Shown here: positions 12,230 to 25,439 of the stretch, piece by piece
Position numbering within the stretch: the first letter of the stretch is position 1
Layout of the letters: every line of letters starts with the position of its first letter
Source: Peromyscus leucopus
Lineage: Eukaryota > Chordata > Mammalia > Rodentia > Cricetidae
DNA length: 64,000 nt
NCBI RefSeq assembly: GCF_004664715.2
Contig: NC_051063.1
Location: 111,638,329 to 111,702,328, forward strand
Reading direction: 5' to 3'
Translations under genes and position numbers: made by a program
Notes under the pieces: generated by a model
Databases searched by the model: none
What the model was told of the DNA's origin: nothing
What the model saw: only the letters and a program-made list of their open reading frames with translations

Positions 12230-12430
12230 ACTCATCAAGCATAGTAAATAACTAGGAACCAGACATTTTATAAATAGTCTGACTTAATCCTGTCTTTGTA
12301 ATCATGAAATATATATCCATTACAGTATTTATTTTAGAAATAGTAAACCTTAAGGTCAAGAACATTTAGTAATAAGCTAAGGTCATATAGCAATAGCTAA
12401 TTTTAAACACATTCTGATTATAGTTGTTTT
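12230..12430 (-). mobile_element. MIR SINE (degraded)
   Basis: Contains GACTTAATCCTGTCTTTGTA, an AT-rich middle, and AGCTAAGGTCATATAGCAAT followed by the expected tail, in the order of reverse-orientation MIR. Confidence 0.6.
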
Positions 12431-13209
12431 TCTCTTCCATCGACCACTTCTCCTGTATAGAATAGTCACCGATATTAGAAGTACAAAAACAAGTAAAATG
12501 TCACCCTTGATCTTAAGAGCCTCACAAACAACATGGGAAATAATGTACAAAGGATAATGAACTAAGAGCATAGTGGAAATACTAGCAAAACGCAGGAGAG
12601 AAATAAAAATAAATCAATCACGTGAGTTAAGGGAGCCTGAAAAGGCCCTATGAAGAAGGAGGCTCCAGCAGTGCTTTTCACAAATAGACAGGATTTTCAC
12701 TGACCATAAATAAAGGACAAAAAACATTCCCACCAGGGGAATTCCTAGCAGAGTCTGAGCTTTCAGACAGACAAGTCCAACAAAGTTTCTGAATCACTTA
12801 AATACTGGAATTATTAACACATGAATGAAATATTGAAATAAAACTAAGAAAGGGAGCCACTCATTATCATGGAATAGACAGGCAAAACTCAAAGCAAAAC
12901 TAGAAAACACAACAAGTTATCCTTGAAAAGCTTAGAGAAAATACCTTGATAAGTCTCCTTTGTCCCGGCAATATAAAAATTATAAAAATCTCTTAATACA
13001 ATTAGGGGAAAAAAGGATCTGGGGGGAAAATCTATCTTTTAATTGCATATAGAAAATAAATCTAAATAAATTCAGTATTCTTTCTTGATTAAAATACTCA
13101 ATAAATTGAAGAAAATTTCTTTAAACTGAACAACAAATTTGAAAAACCTGAAAAGAGCATAATGAGTGATGTAAATTAAAATGGAGACTAGTAAGCTGCA
13201 TATATATGG
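12431..13209. other. Unique AT-rich DNA before the large L1
   Basis: No gene or repeat identified. I could not find a convincing target-site duplication between this flank and the 3' flank of the L1 after 18705. Confidence 0.45.
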
Positions 13210-13415
13210 GGGGGCACAAAAAATATCTTTAATGCTGCCCCCGACTTCCCTTCTGGACCAGAGAGACTTCCGGTCCAGATAAGAGCTTCCATTTGCCCCG
13301 GAGTTCCCATTTGGACAAGAGAACTCCCATCTGGACAAGAGAGAGAGATTTTCCGAATCTGTCAGCTCTTTCTGAAACAAGTACACTGATAAGACCAAGA
13401 AGGAACCACAAGGAG
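13210..13415 (+). promoter_or_regulatory. L1 5' UTR remnant
   Basis: A G/C-richer leader preceding ORF1, with a short internal repeat: near-identical blocks of the form CCCATxTGGACAAGAGA at about 13306-13322 and 13326-13342. In rodent L1s the promoter lies in the 5' UTR, often as monomer arrays; only about 200 bp remains here, so promoter activity is doubtful. Confidence 0.6.
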
Positions 13416-14608
13416 ATGGGCAGACGTCAAGGCAGAAGTACATACAACAAAATGAAGAGCAATACAACATCACCAGAACGTAGCCCGCCTCCAACATCTA
13501 GACCTGAACATCAAAAATTGGAAGAAGCAGAAGAAAGTAGCCTTATGAGTAACATCATGAAGAAGGTAGAAGCTTGTGTAGAGGAAAAGACAAGAAAATT
13601 GGAAGAACGTTGTAAACAACTAGAGGAAAGGGCAAACAAATTAGAAGAAAACAATAAAGTCCTGCAAGAAAGCAATAAAGTCCTGGAAGAAAACAATAAG
13701 TCCTAGAAGAAAACAATAAAGTACTGAAAGAAAACAATAAAGTACTAGAAGAAAACAATAAAGTACTGAAAGAAAATCATGAAAAAGCAATGAAACAAAC
13801 AAAGGAAACAGTCCAAGACCTGAAAAGGGAAATTGAAAAAATAAAGAAGACACAAACAGAGGGAATGCTGGAAATAGAAAACCTGAGTAAAAGATCTGGA
13901 ACTTCAGATGCAAGTATAACCAACAGAATGCAAGAGATGGAAGAGAAGATCTCTGGCATTGAAGATACAGTAGAAGAAATAGTTTCTTCAGTCGAAGGAA
14001 ACACTAAAGCCAACAAAGTCATGAACCAAAATGTCCAAGAAATTTGGGACACCATGAAAAGACCAAACCTGCAAATTATAGGGATAGAAGAAGGTGAAGA
14101 ATACCAACTCAAAGGCACAGAAAATATATTCAACAAAATTATAGAAGAAAACTTTCCCAACTTAAAGAAGGAAATGCCTATGAAGATACAAGAAGTCTAT
14201 AGAACACCAAACAGACTAGACCCCCCAAAAAAGTCCCCTCGACACATAATAATTAAACAACTAAATGTACAGAATAAAGAAAGAATATTATGAGCAGCTA
14301 AGGAAAAAGGCCAAGTGACCTATAAAGGTAAACCCATCAGAATAACACCTGATTTCTCAATGGAGACTTTGAAAGCCAGAAGGACCTGGTCAGATGTAAT
14401 GCAGACACTAAGAGACCATGGATGTCAGCCCAGACTAATATACCCAGCAAAACTTTCAATCATCATAGACGGAAGGAACAAGACATTTGAGGACAAAGCC
14501 AGATTTAAACAATACCTTTCCACAAACCCAGCCCTACAGAAAGCACTAGAAGGAAAATTCCAAACGAAGGAAGTCAGATACACACTCGAAAACACAGGCA
14601 ATAGATAA
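13416..14608 (+). pseudogene. L1 ORF1 (nucleic-acid chaperone), broken
   Basis: L1 ORF1 encodes a trimeric RNA-binding chaperone that packages L1 RNA in the cytoplasm. Visible in order: a basic N-terminus starting MGRRQGRS, a long Glu/Lys/Asn-rich coiled coil with tandem 7-residue units, the RRM-like centre (residues around RPNLQIIGIEEGEEYQ) and the C-terminal domain ending before TAA at 14606-14608. The start at 13416 was chosen because upstream in-frame sequence is 5' UTR. One base is missing at about 13699, moving the frame, and TGA at 14291-14293 interrupts the second half. Span is about 397 codons, a normal ORF1 size. Confidence 0.92.
13650..13774 (+). repeat. Six 21-bp tandem repeats in ORF1 coiled coil
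   Basis: Units start at 13650, 13671, 13692, 13712, 13733 and 13754. Each encodes one heptad of the type NNKVLEE. The third unit is 20 bp instead of 21, which is the ORF1 frameshift. Heptad expansion here corresponds to the length-polymorphic region known from rodent ORF1 proteins. Confidence 0.93.
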
Positions 14609-14668
14609 AGCCACAACAGCAAACCCCAAAGAAGAGAAGTACACACACTACCACCAAAAATAACAGGG

Positions 14669-17600
14669 ATGAACAATCACTGGTTGTTAATATCCCTTAA
14701 TATCAACGGACTTAATTCACCTATAAAAAAACATAGACTTACAGAATAGATACGAAAGCAGGACCCATCTTTCTGCTGCATACAAGAAACACATCTCAAA
14801 TTCAAAGACAGATACTACCAAAGAATAAAAGGCTGGGAAAAGACTTTTTAATCAAATGGTCTTAAGAAACAAGCGGGTGTAGCCATCCTTATATCCAACA
14901 AAATAGACTTCAAACTAAAATCAATCAAAAGAGATCAAGAAGGGCATTACATCCTCATCACAGGAATGATCCACCAAGATGAAGTTTCAATTCTGAACAT
15001 TTATGCCCCAAACACAAGGGTACCCACATATGTAAAAGAAACATTACTAAAGCTTAAACCACATATAAAACCCCACACATTAATAGTGGGAGATCTCAAC
15101 ACCCCACTTTCACCACTGGGCAGATCTCCCAAATCGAAACTTAACAGAGAATAAAGGACTTAACTGATGTCATGACCCAATTGGACCTAATAGATATCTA
15201 CAGAACATTCCATCCTAACAAGAAAGAATATACCTTCTTCTCAGCACCTCATGGAACTTTCTCTAAAATCGACCACGTACTTGGCCACAAAGCAAATCTC
15301 AACAGATACAAAACAATTAGAATAACCTCCTGTGTTCTATCAGACCACCATGGTTTAAAGTTAGATTTCAACAACAACTAAAACTACAGAAAACCTACAA
15401 TCTCATGGAAACTGAATAATGCTCAACTGAATCACCAATGGGTTAAGGAAGAAATAAAGAAAGAAATTAAAGACTTCCTAGAGATCAATGAAAATGAAGA
15501 CACCACATACCCAAACTTATGGGACACTATGAAAGCAGTGCTAAGAGGGAAATTCATAGCACTAAATGCCCACATAAAGAAGTTGGAGAAATCCCACACT
15601 AGTGACTTAACAGCACACCTGAAAGCTCTAGAACAAGAAGAAGCAAAGTCTCCCAGGAAGAATAGACGCTAGGAAATTATCAAAGTGAGAGGTGAAATTA
15701 ATAAATTAGAAACTAAGAGAATAATACAAAAAATTAATGAAACAAATAGTTGGTTCTTTGAGAAAATCAACAAGATAGACAAGCGCTTATCCAAACTAAC
15801 CAAAAGACAGAGAGAGAAAATCTAAATCAACAAAATCAGAAATGAAAAGGGGGACATAACAACAGACATTGAGGAAATCCAGAGAATTATAAGGTCATAT
15901 TTCAAAAACCTCTACTCCACAAAACTGGAAAACCTAAAAGAAATGGACATTTTTCTGGATAGGTACCACATACCTAAGTTAAATCAAGACCAGATAAACT
16001 ATTTAAATAGTCCAATAACCCCTAAGAAAATAGAAACAGTCATTAAAAGTCTCCCAACCAAAAAAAGCCCAGGACCAGATGGTTTCAGCGCAGAATTCTA
16101 CCAGATCTTCAAAGAAGAGTTAATACCAATACTCTCTAAATTGTTCTACATAATAGAAACAGAAGGAACATTACCAAACTCCTTCTATGAGGCTACAATT
16201 ACCCTGATTCCTAAACCAAACAAGGATGTAACAAAGAAAGAGAACTACAGACCGATCTCCCTCATGAACATTGATGCAAAAATACTCAATAAAATACTGG
16301 CAAACAGACTCCAAGAACACATCAGAACAATGATCCACCATGATCAAGTAGGTTTCATCCCAGGGATGCAAGGGTGGTTCAACATATGAAAGTCCATCAA
16401 TGTAATACACCATATAAACAAACTGGAAGAAAAAAACCACATGATCATCTCACTAGATGCGGAAAAGGCATTTGACAAAATCCAACACCCCTTCATGATA
16501 AAAGTCTTGGAGCAATCAGGAATACAGGGAACATACATAAACATAATAAAGGTAATTTACAACAAGCCAACAGCCAACATCAAATTAAATGGAGAGAAAG
16601 TCAAAGCAATTCCACTAAAATCAGGAACGAGGCAAGGCTGTTCACTCTCGCCATACTTATTCAATATAGTACTTGAAGTTCTAGCCAGAGCAATAAGACA
16701 ACATAAGGAGATTAAGGGGATACAAATTGGAAAGGAAGAAGTCAAGCTTTCCCTATTTGCAGATGACATGATAGTATACTTGAGTGACCCCAAAGATTCC
16801 ACCCAGGAATTGATAAAGCTTATAAACACCTTCAGCAATATAGCAGAATACAAGATCAACTCAAAAAAATCAGTAGCGCTCCTATATACAATGGACAAAG
16901 AAGCTGAGAAGGCAATTAGAGATACATCACCCTTTACAATAGCCACAAATGACATAAAATACCTTGGGGTAACACTAACCAAGCAAGTGAAGGACCTATA
17001 TGACAAGAACTTTAAGTCCCTGAAAAAAGAAATTGAAGATCTCAGAAAATGGAAAGATCTCCCATGCTCATGGATAGGCAGGGTTAACATAGTAAAAATG
17101 GCAATCTTACCAAAAGCAATCTACAGATTCAATGCAATCCCCATCAAAATACCAACACAATTCTTCACAGACCTGGAAAGAATAAAATAATACTCAACTT
17201 CATATGGAAAAACAAAAAACCCAGGATAGCCAAAAGAATCCTGTACAATAAAACAACCTCTGGAGGCATCACAATCCCTAACTTCAAGCTCTACTATAGA
17301 GCTACAGTAATAAAAACAGCTTGGTATTGGCATAAAAACTGACATGTGGACCAATGGAATTGAATTGAAGACCCTGACATTAACCCACACACCTATGGAC
17401 ATATAATTTTTGACAAAGAAGCCAAAAGTGTACAATGGAAAAAAGAAAGCATCTTCAACAAATGGTGCTGGCATAACTGGATATCAACGTGTAGAAGGCT
17501 GCAAATAGATCCATATCTGTCACCTTGCACAAAACTTAAGTCCAAGTGGATCAAGGACCTCAACATAAATCCAGCTACTCTGAACCTGCTATAAGAGAAA

Positions 17601-18456
17601 GTAGGAAGTAGTCTTGAACGCATTGGCATAGGAGATCACTTCCTAAATATAACACCAGTAGCACAGACACTGAGACAATCAATCAATGGGACCTCTTGAA
17701 ACTGAGAAGCTTTTGTAGAGCAAAGGATATGGTCAACAAGGCAAAGTGACACCCTACAGAATGGGAAAAGATCTTCGCCAACCCCACATGTGACAGAGGA
17801 CTGATATCCAGAATATATAAGGAACTCAAGAAATTAGACATCAAAACGACCAACAGTCCAATTGAGAAATGGGCTTTAGAACTAAACAGAGAATTCTCAA
17901 CAGAGGAAACTCAAATGGCTGAAAGACATTTAAGGAATTGCTCAACATCCCTAATCATCAGGGAAATGCAAATCAAAACAACTCTGAGATACCACCTTAC
18001 GCCTGTCAGAATGGCTAAGATCAAAAACACTGAAGACACTTTATGCTGGAGAGGATGTGGAACTAGGGGAACTCTCCTCCACTGCTGGTGGAATGCAAGC
18101 TTGTACAACCACTTTGGAAATCAATATGGCACTTTCTTAGAAAATTGGGAATCAATCTCCCCCAAGATCCAGCTATACCACTCCTGGGCATATACCCAAG
18201 AAATGCTCAATCATACCACAAGAGCACTTGCTCAGCTATGTTCATATCAGCATTGTTTGTAATAGCCAAAACCTGGAAACAACCTAGATGCCCTTCAACT
18301 GAAGAATGGATAAATAAATTGTGGCACATATACACAATGGAATACTACTCAGCAGAGAAAAACAATGATATCATACTGTTTGCAGGCAAATGGATGGATC
18401 TAGAAAAAATCATCCTGAGTGAGGTAACCCAGACTCAGAAAGACAAATATGGTATG
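14669..18456 (+). pseudogene. L1 ORF2 (endonuclease-reverse transcriptase), broken
   Basis: ORF2 nicks target DNA and reverse-transcribes L1 RNA at the nick. Endonuclease landmarks: CIQETHL with catalytic Glu (codons 14783-14797), GDLN at 15089-15100, and SDHHG with catalytic His at about 15340-15354. RT landmarks: an aspartate motif in [10 protein letters not shown] from about 16450, [12 protein letters not shown], and FADD at 16756-16767. A Cys-containing C-terminal region follows near 18050. In-frame stops fall at 14747, 14849, 15379, 15670, 15823 and 16387; frameshifts lie near 15150, 17185 and 18090. The longest open part is 249 codons (16441-17190). The normal 3' end of the frame is lost in the 3' deletion. 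Confidence 0.93.
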
Positions 18457-18705
18457 AGTTGGCTGTTTGAATCCTGCGACTTATGCAGGGATGCTTGGCT
18501 CGGTCTGGGAAGGGGGGACTGGACCTGCCTGGACTGAGTCTATCAGGTCGATCCCGGTCCTCAGGGGAGACCTTGATCTGGAGGAGGTGGGAATGGGGGG
18601 TGGGCTGGGGGAGGGGGGGGAGAGTATGGGAATCTGTGGCTATTATGTGGAACTGAATGGTGTTGTAAAATAAAAAATAAATAGATTAATTAATTAATTT
18701 AAAAA

Positions 18706-20544
18706 AACTGTAAGTTATTTACAACTGCTCCTGCTCTTGAACTCTTCTTACAGGTTTGATGTTACACTGGAATCATTTCCCTTCAGCCCAAAGAATACCT
18801 TTTGTTTTTTTATTCAATACATGTCTGGTGGCAATTAATTATTTTATCCTATCCTAGAATTACCTATATCCACTCCCATCCCCAACCCCCATTTTCAGAT
18901 AAGGATTTGACTAGACACTGATATTTTAGGCATGGAAGGAATTCTATTGTCTGTGCTCTGTGATGTTTGTGATGACATGTATTTGCTCCCAACACCTTAT
19001 GGATGGTGTCCTATTGTCTGTGGTCTATGATGTTTATGATGAAAAGCCAGCAATAACTTCATCATTGTTCCCTTGATTGCAATATGTCTTTTTACTCTGG
19101 CTGCTTTCAAATTTTATCTGTATGGATGATTTTCAATAGTTTTATGATGTCCTAGGCATAGTTTGATCCTTTTTAACAAATTTAGGAAAATTTGATCACT
19201 ATTAATTCATTCTGTGTGCATTAGATTGAATTAAGCAATATCTAAATTATTTTCTGTATATGAAATTTATTACAGTTACCCAAAACATCTTGCTGTGTGG
19301 AGTGTTAAGTGGCTCATAAATAAAGCTGAAATGCCAAAATTAAATATATATATATATATATCTTTAACAAAATAAAGAAGAGATCATGAACTTGAGATGG
19401 GATCATGGGACAGCTAAGAGCAGGGAGGGAGGGACAGGAGTGACTTAGATACAGAACTTATATATGAAATTCACAAAAGTATTAAATTAAGGAGAAAAAA
19501 GAGAAACATTAGAAATAAAGAAGTCCTAAATAGACAAAGCCAACGAAGCATCATAAACAACCTACATTTTCCTTAAATTGCTAATATATGTAGCAATTTA
19601 AGTTGCAACAACTAATTCCTTATAAATGACCATTAGAACAAAACAGAACTTAAGATCCTCCAGTCAAAAACATCCAACAAAGTTATAACTATGTAAGCGG
19701 ACACTCTCCCCTGGGATAAACTGGATATATGTCTTTACTTTTCTGCTTCTTCTGGATTGGAGCCTCTTCCTCATAGCTCTTCAGTGAACACCCAAACCAT
19801 ACCAGTTTGGCCCTTCCCTATTCATGAATGATGGTTTACTTCAAGAAACACTCAAAACCTTATTTTGCCGCTGATTACTTTTTGACACAGTTATAATGTT
19901 AACCATGGGCCCTTTAAAAATCAAAGATACTATAGGAGCAGCCATTATTGCTGCTTCTCTTTTTTTATTGCACTTGAAGTATAACTAAGCATACCAAAAC
20001 AAGAGGAAATGTGTAAAAAAATATACAAAAAGAACTAAAGCAGATAAAGGGGCTATCATACTTTGTGGTGGAAATGATGATCTATTTCAAAAACCCAAAA
20101 GAATTTTCTGACAGATTAGCAGTACAAATATTCTCAAATTCAAGAAAAATAAAACTACATTAAACTCTGTTAATTAAAACCAATGTTATATAGTCAATTT
20201 TCTCCAAAATTAAAATGTCAAATTTCAATCAAATCTCAATGGGCTTTGCATGTGATTTGACAATCTAATTCTAAAACAGATTTGGAAGAGGAAAGGCAAA
20301 GAATAATTATTCAGGAATATGATGTAGAAATATGTGCAATGAAGTTAACGTTGCAGATCAGTGGGGAGAACATAGGGAAGGATTTCTTAAAGAAGAAACA
20401 AGCTATGAATCTATAGGAAAGTGCCAGTTAATCTGATTGCTTTATAATATAGTTAAAAAAATTTTCATTAAAAAATGTGAAAAGAATCAAAATATAAGTC
20501 ATCAACTAAAAGGGGCTTCCTTCTCCTCAACATTGATAGATAGG
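18706..20544. other. Mostly unique non-coding DNA
   Basis: A (TA)n run lies at about 19342-19361. About 19377-19500 (GAGATCATGAACTTGAGATG onward) resembles the terminal 3' sequence of an old rodent L1. Otherwise no gene or repeat was recognised. Confidence 0.5.
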
Positions 20545-21925
<1,381 letters not shown>

Positions 21926-22010
21926 ACTTTCAAAAGGCTAGAATAAAATAATTATTCTTTAAAACTTAAATGGAATGTATTCTTTTGAACCACATAAAAC
22001 TGGTATTCTA

Positions 22011-22173
22011 GCTGGACGGTGGTGGCACATGCCTTTAATCCCAGCGCTTGGGAGGCAGAGGCAGGCGGATCTCTGTGAGTTCAAGGCCAGCCTGGTCTCC
22101 AAAGCGAGTTCCAGAAAAGGCACAAAGCTACACAGAGAAACCCTGTCTCAGGAAAAAAAAAAAAAAAAAAAAA
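22011..22173 (+). mobile_element. B1 SINE with poly(A) tail
   Basis: Complete B1: GCTGGACGGTGGTGGCACAT, CCCAGCGCTTGGGAGGCAGA, GAGTTCAAGGCCAGCCTGGT, then a 21-nt A tail. GTATTCT occurs at 22003-22009 and again just after the tail at about 22182, a likely partial target-site duplication. Low divergence suggests a fairly young copy. Confidence 0.95.
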
Positions 22174-22254
22174 CTCACACAGTATTCTTACAGGCCAAGA
22201 AATGAACAACTGTTGTCAATCATTTAGTTAACCTGATCTAATTAATTCCTATGA

Positions 22255-22470
22255 ACCATTAAGAGAAAAGTAAGCAGAACCATAAAAAAATGAGCAACTA
22301 ACATAAGCCAGCATTTAATAAAAGTGGAAGCAGCTGTCCAACAACAGCTCAATAGACAATAAACATTAAGATTAAGGAAAATGGAAATTAAACTCAGAAT
22401 GATATGCAATTTCACATCTATTAGCTTGGCAGGAATTATGAATTCTGACAGTGCTAAGAAAGCCACAGTG
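22255..22470 (+). mobile_element. Ancient L1 ORF2 fragment
   Basis: GGAAATTAAACTCAGAATGA followed by a stretch resembling the late ORF2 block (compare 17965-18020, where the younger L1 reads GAAATGCAAATCAAAACAAC). Divergence is high. Confidence 0.4.
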
Positions 22471-23695
22471 GTCCACGTGCTGCTAGAAATCTAGAGCAAA
22501 GAGACTTCCTAGTCAGTGTTCCTACTCCACCTTGGGGTTGACCACCCTCAATGTTTCTTGACTTCTGAATCCTATCCAGCCCCAGGATAATAACAGTGGA
22601 AGACAGTCCTGGATGCTGCATTTGGAAGCTGGGCTCCTGCAGCTTCTATAGTGATTTGATTTGTTCAGCGGTAATAAGAACAGAAATAAGACTACTGAAC
22701 TCTGGTTTAAATAGAATCCTGTACCTAAAGGAGGTAGTTTTTAGCAGGAGAATGCACCAAAAGCAGCTGTGGAGGACTATACATATTTCATAATCCCATC
22801 ATTAGAATTTCTGATATAGGAGGTGTGTGATAGAAAATTTACATTTCTGACAAGCCCGTGGGACATCCTTGATAGATCACAGTCCCTGTAGCAGTCCTCC
22901 TCGCTCTCCCAGACTTTGGGTCACACTCTGCAACAGTCTCAGCCCCTGGACAGAGAGCTGATAATAAAGCTTACTCTGCTATGCCCTTGCACTCTCCTCT
23001 TTTCCTTCCAGCCATGAGCAAGTGCAAGACATCTTTGAATTAAAATTTACTCTTATCTAGTGCCTTCCTGCTTTGTGACTCCTCCCACACAGACTAGACT
23101 AAGCTGGGTCATGTGGGATGGAGCTTGCTCCCCTCTCCAGCATATAAGAGTCAGTAACTATCTTCATCCTATGGAATCGAAGGCTTTCTCTCTCTCTCTC
23201 CCTCCAAGATCCCATGATGTTGTCTCCGGTATGATACTAATAACTCTTCTAATATTCTTAGAACTGAATGGTTTGTGTCATCACGGCTCCTCATGGTTGC
23301 TTGTGGCCATGGTGCTTTATCTTTCCTGACAGTCCATGCTAAAGGATGTTTTTCTTCAAGATTCCCACCATATTGTCCAGGATGGCTCTCTGTCCCAATG
23401 TTCTCCCATTTCAATATACAACCATGGCTGCTTGTGGTTATGGTGCTAGCTATTCTAATGCAGTTTATCTGAAAGGTCATCATCACAGCCTCCTTTTCTG
23501 CCTCCCCATCCCTCTTCCTAAGAGTTCTAGTGCTGCTGGTCTCAAGACCACATTTTAAAAGTTCTTTCTTCTAAGAGTACATTTTTATCTATTGTAGGCT
23601 GAGAAGAAAAGAGTGATGTAGTGGAAAGAAACTTGATATACAGTTAAATGGATTACTTCTGTCAATATTCACATCTTGAGAGCTAAAATATAGAA
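22471..23695. other. Non-coding DNA, possible old LTR piece
   Basis: No gene recognised. The part around 22850-23050 has AATAAAG near 22965 after a G/C-richer stretch, as in an LTR 3' end, but I could not define ends or family. The several overlapping frames at 23060-23558 on both strands show no motifs. Confidence 0.35.
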
Positions 23696-23699
23696 TCAC

Positions 23700-24110
23700 T
23701 CCAAATGTCCAACAAAATTCACTCAGATGTTACTTACACATGCATATACACCCACAGAAAAAGACACAAAGATATATTGGGATACAATTCAGCACTTAAA
23801 AAAATGAAGAAATACTTTCACTTTCAGCATAAATGAACCTAAGAAATATTGTGATAAGTAAAATAAGCCAGGTGCAGAATTTAAACTCCACATGATCTTA
23901 CCCACACATATGTGGACTCCAAAATAATATGAGCTCAAAGAAATAGAGAGCAGAATGACAGTGACTTGGGAGTAGGAACAAAGGTTAAGTTAGGAGAGGT
24001 GATGGTCAAAAAGAATATAAAATTTCACAAAGAAGGAATAGTTTCCAGACACCCACTGTACAAAAGTTTAAAATACTAAAGATAAAGATAGAAGAACATA
24101 CTATAAGGTA
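23700..24110 (+). mobile_element. Ancient mammalian L1 3' end
   Basis: Matches the conserved L1 ending block: an ORF2 tail like GATACAATTCAGCACTTAAA, then AAATAAGCCAGGTGCAGAAT, CACATATGTGGACTCC and a purine-rich 3' UTR start. Diverged, with no intact frame. Confidence 0.7.
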
Positions 24111-24495
24111 GAAAGGCTCCCCATGTCTGCAGATTTACATCATTAATACTGTAGAGATTGGTACATTGATGAAATCAGTCTACAGAATCAGTACAATACC
24201 TATCAAAATCCTAATGGCCTTCTTCATAGAGCTAGCAAAACAATTCATATAGGAGCAGTAAAGAGCTCAAATAGCCAAAGCAATGCTAAGCAGAAAGAGC
24301 AATGCTAAGGGTATCACAAGACCATAGGAGAAAAGACAACATGATGCTAGCACAAGACAGGCACACAGGAAAGGGAATACAATAGGGAACCCAGAAGTAA
24401 ATCTGCATAGATCCAGGCATCTAATTCAACAGAAATGCAAAAATACAACGTGAGAAAATATAGCCTCTCTAGCAAAAGGTGTTGGAAAAACTGGA
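24111..24495 (+). mobile_element. Old L1 ORF2 fragment, left of LTR-like insertion
   Basis: Diverged L1 ORF2 sequence (blocks equivalent to 17100-17480 of the large L1), ending GTTGGAAAAACTGGA at the insertion. It resumes after 24879. Confidence 0.7.
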
Positions 24496-24879
24496 ATGAA
24501 ACTTGGATTGGTTTGAGTAAGAATGGCCCCCATAGGCTCATATATTTAGATACTTAGTCACCAGGTAGTTGAATTCTTTGAAAGGATTAGAGAGATTAGG
24601 AGCTGCGGCCTTGTTGGAGGAAGTGTGGTACTAGAAGTTGGATTTTAAGGTTTCAAAGGGCCAATGCTAGGCCCAGTGTCTCTCTGGCCTAGAGATCAGG
24701 ATATAGGTCTTGGCTAATTCTCTAGCACCACACTTGCCTGCCACTGTGCTCCCTGCCATGATGATAATGATAATGGACTAAGCTCCTGAAACTGTAAGCA
24801 ATCCCTTAATTAAATGCTTTCCTTTATAAGGGTTGCCTTGGTCATGGTGTCTCCTCACTTCAACAGGACAATGATTGGG
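24496..24879 (+). mobile_element. LTR-like rodent repeat inserted in L1
   Basis: Contains GTAAGAATGGCCCCCATAGG, GGCCTTGTTGGAGGAAGTGT, ATGATAATGGACTAAGC and GTTGCCTTGGTCATGGTGTC in the order of a common rodent repeat. The L1 on either side is continuous, and AACTGGA at 24489-24495 and 24880-24886 is the target-site duplication. The insertion is therefore younger than the L1. I believe this is the same broad group as 2489-2851 (opposite strand); the exact family is not assigned. Confidence 0.75.
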
Positions 24880-24886
24880 AACTGGA

Positions 24887-25212
24887 TCCATGTTTCTCAC
24901 ATTTTTAAAAGTTAAGTCAAAATAAATTAAAGATCTTAAAATCAGACTTGAAACTTTGAAACTTCAAGAGAAAAGCATTTCAGTATATAGGTATAGGTGA
25001 AGACTTTCTGAATAGGACTCCAATGCCTCAAGAACTGACAAACAGATAATATAAAATTAAAAACTTGCCCAGCAAAAAATAATAAAAAAGAAGAATCAAT
25101 CAACAGAATAAAGAAGCAGCTAAAAAATGGGAGAAAACCACTGCCAGATATTCATTCATCCAAGAAGGGATTAGTATCCAAAATATATGAAGGACTTGAG
25201 AAATTAAAACCA
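24887..25212 (+). mobile_element. Old L1 ORF2 fragment, right of insertion
   Basis: Continues the ORF2 C-terminal region, including CCAAGAAGGGATTAGTATCC and AAAATATATGAAGGACTTGA. Diverged and non-coding. Confidence 0.65.
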
Positions 25213-25333
25213 GAAGAATAAGTAAGCCCTAGTATTTGGGGGGCTGAGCAGGAATCTCACAAGTTTGAGGCCAGCCTCAGCTATATACCAAATTCCAGGC
25301 CAGCTTGAGTTATATAGCAAGATTGGTCTAAAA
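25213..25333 (+). mobile_element. B1/B4-like SINE
   Basis: Reads CTAGTATTTGGGGGGCTGAG, CACAAGTTTGAGGCCAGCCT, CAGCTATATACC and a second partial copy of GGCCAGCTTGAGTTATATAG. It sits inside the old L1 and is diverged; B1-related versus B4 (ID-B1 hybrid) is unresolved. Confidence 0.65.
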
Positions 25334-25439
25334 TAAAATCATAATAATATAATCAATAAGTGCAAAAATAAACTGATCAGAGTTTTTGAGGGAATTATAA
25401 ATGACAAATAAATAGATTAAAAACTGATAAACATATAAG

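Larger units (their letters stand above)
13210..18705 (+). mobile_element. Near-full-length, inactive L1 (LINE-1)
   Basis: A 5.5-kb L1 with all parts in order: short 5' UTR (to 13415), ORF1 (13416-14608), a 60-bp inter-ORF spacer, ORF2 (from 14669), a shortened 3' UTR with the G-rich module (18457-18665) and an A-rich tail. It is the only near-complete L1 in the window. ORF1 has one frameshift and one stop; ORF2 has at least six premature stops plus frameshifts, so it cannot move on its own. About 300 bp of 3' UTR is missing relative to the sibling copy at 41594-42634. Confidence 0.93.

Noticed and set aside
13293..13415. Upstream extension of ORF1 to an ATG at 13293
   Set aside because: This part is recognisable L1 5' UTR with short repeats; the conserved ORF1 N-terminus starts at 13416.
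13650..13774. Regularly spaced repeats as a CRISPR-like array
   Set aside because: Head-to-tail 21-bp units without spacers, inside a rodent L1 coding region.
13511..14160. Minus-strand frames over ORF1, some with signal-like hydrophobic stretches
   Set aside because: Antisense shadows of the L1 ORF1 coiled coil; the repeated Phe/Ser/Leu content mirrors the heptad repeats.
16557..17090. 177-aa minus-strand frame
   Set aside because: Antisense of the L1 reverse-transcriptase domain, which explains its length.
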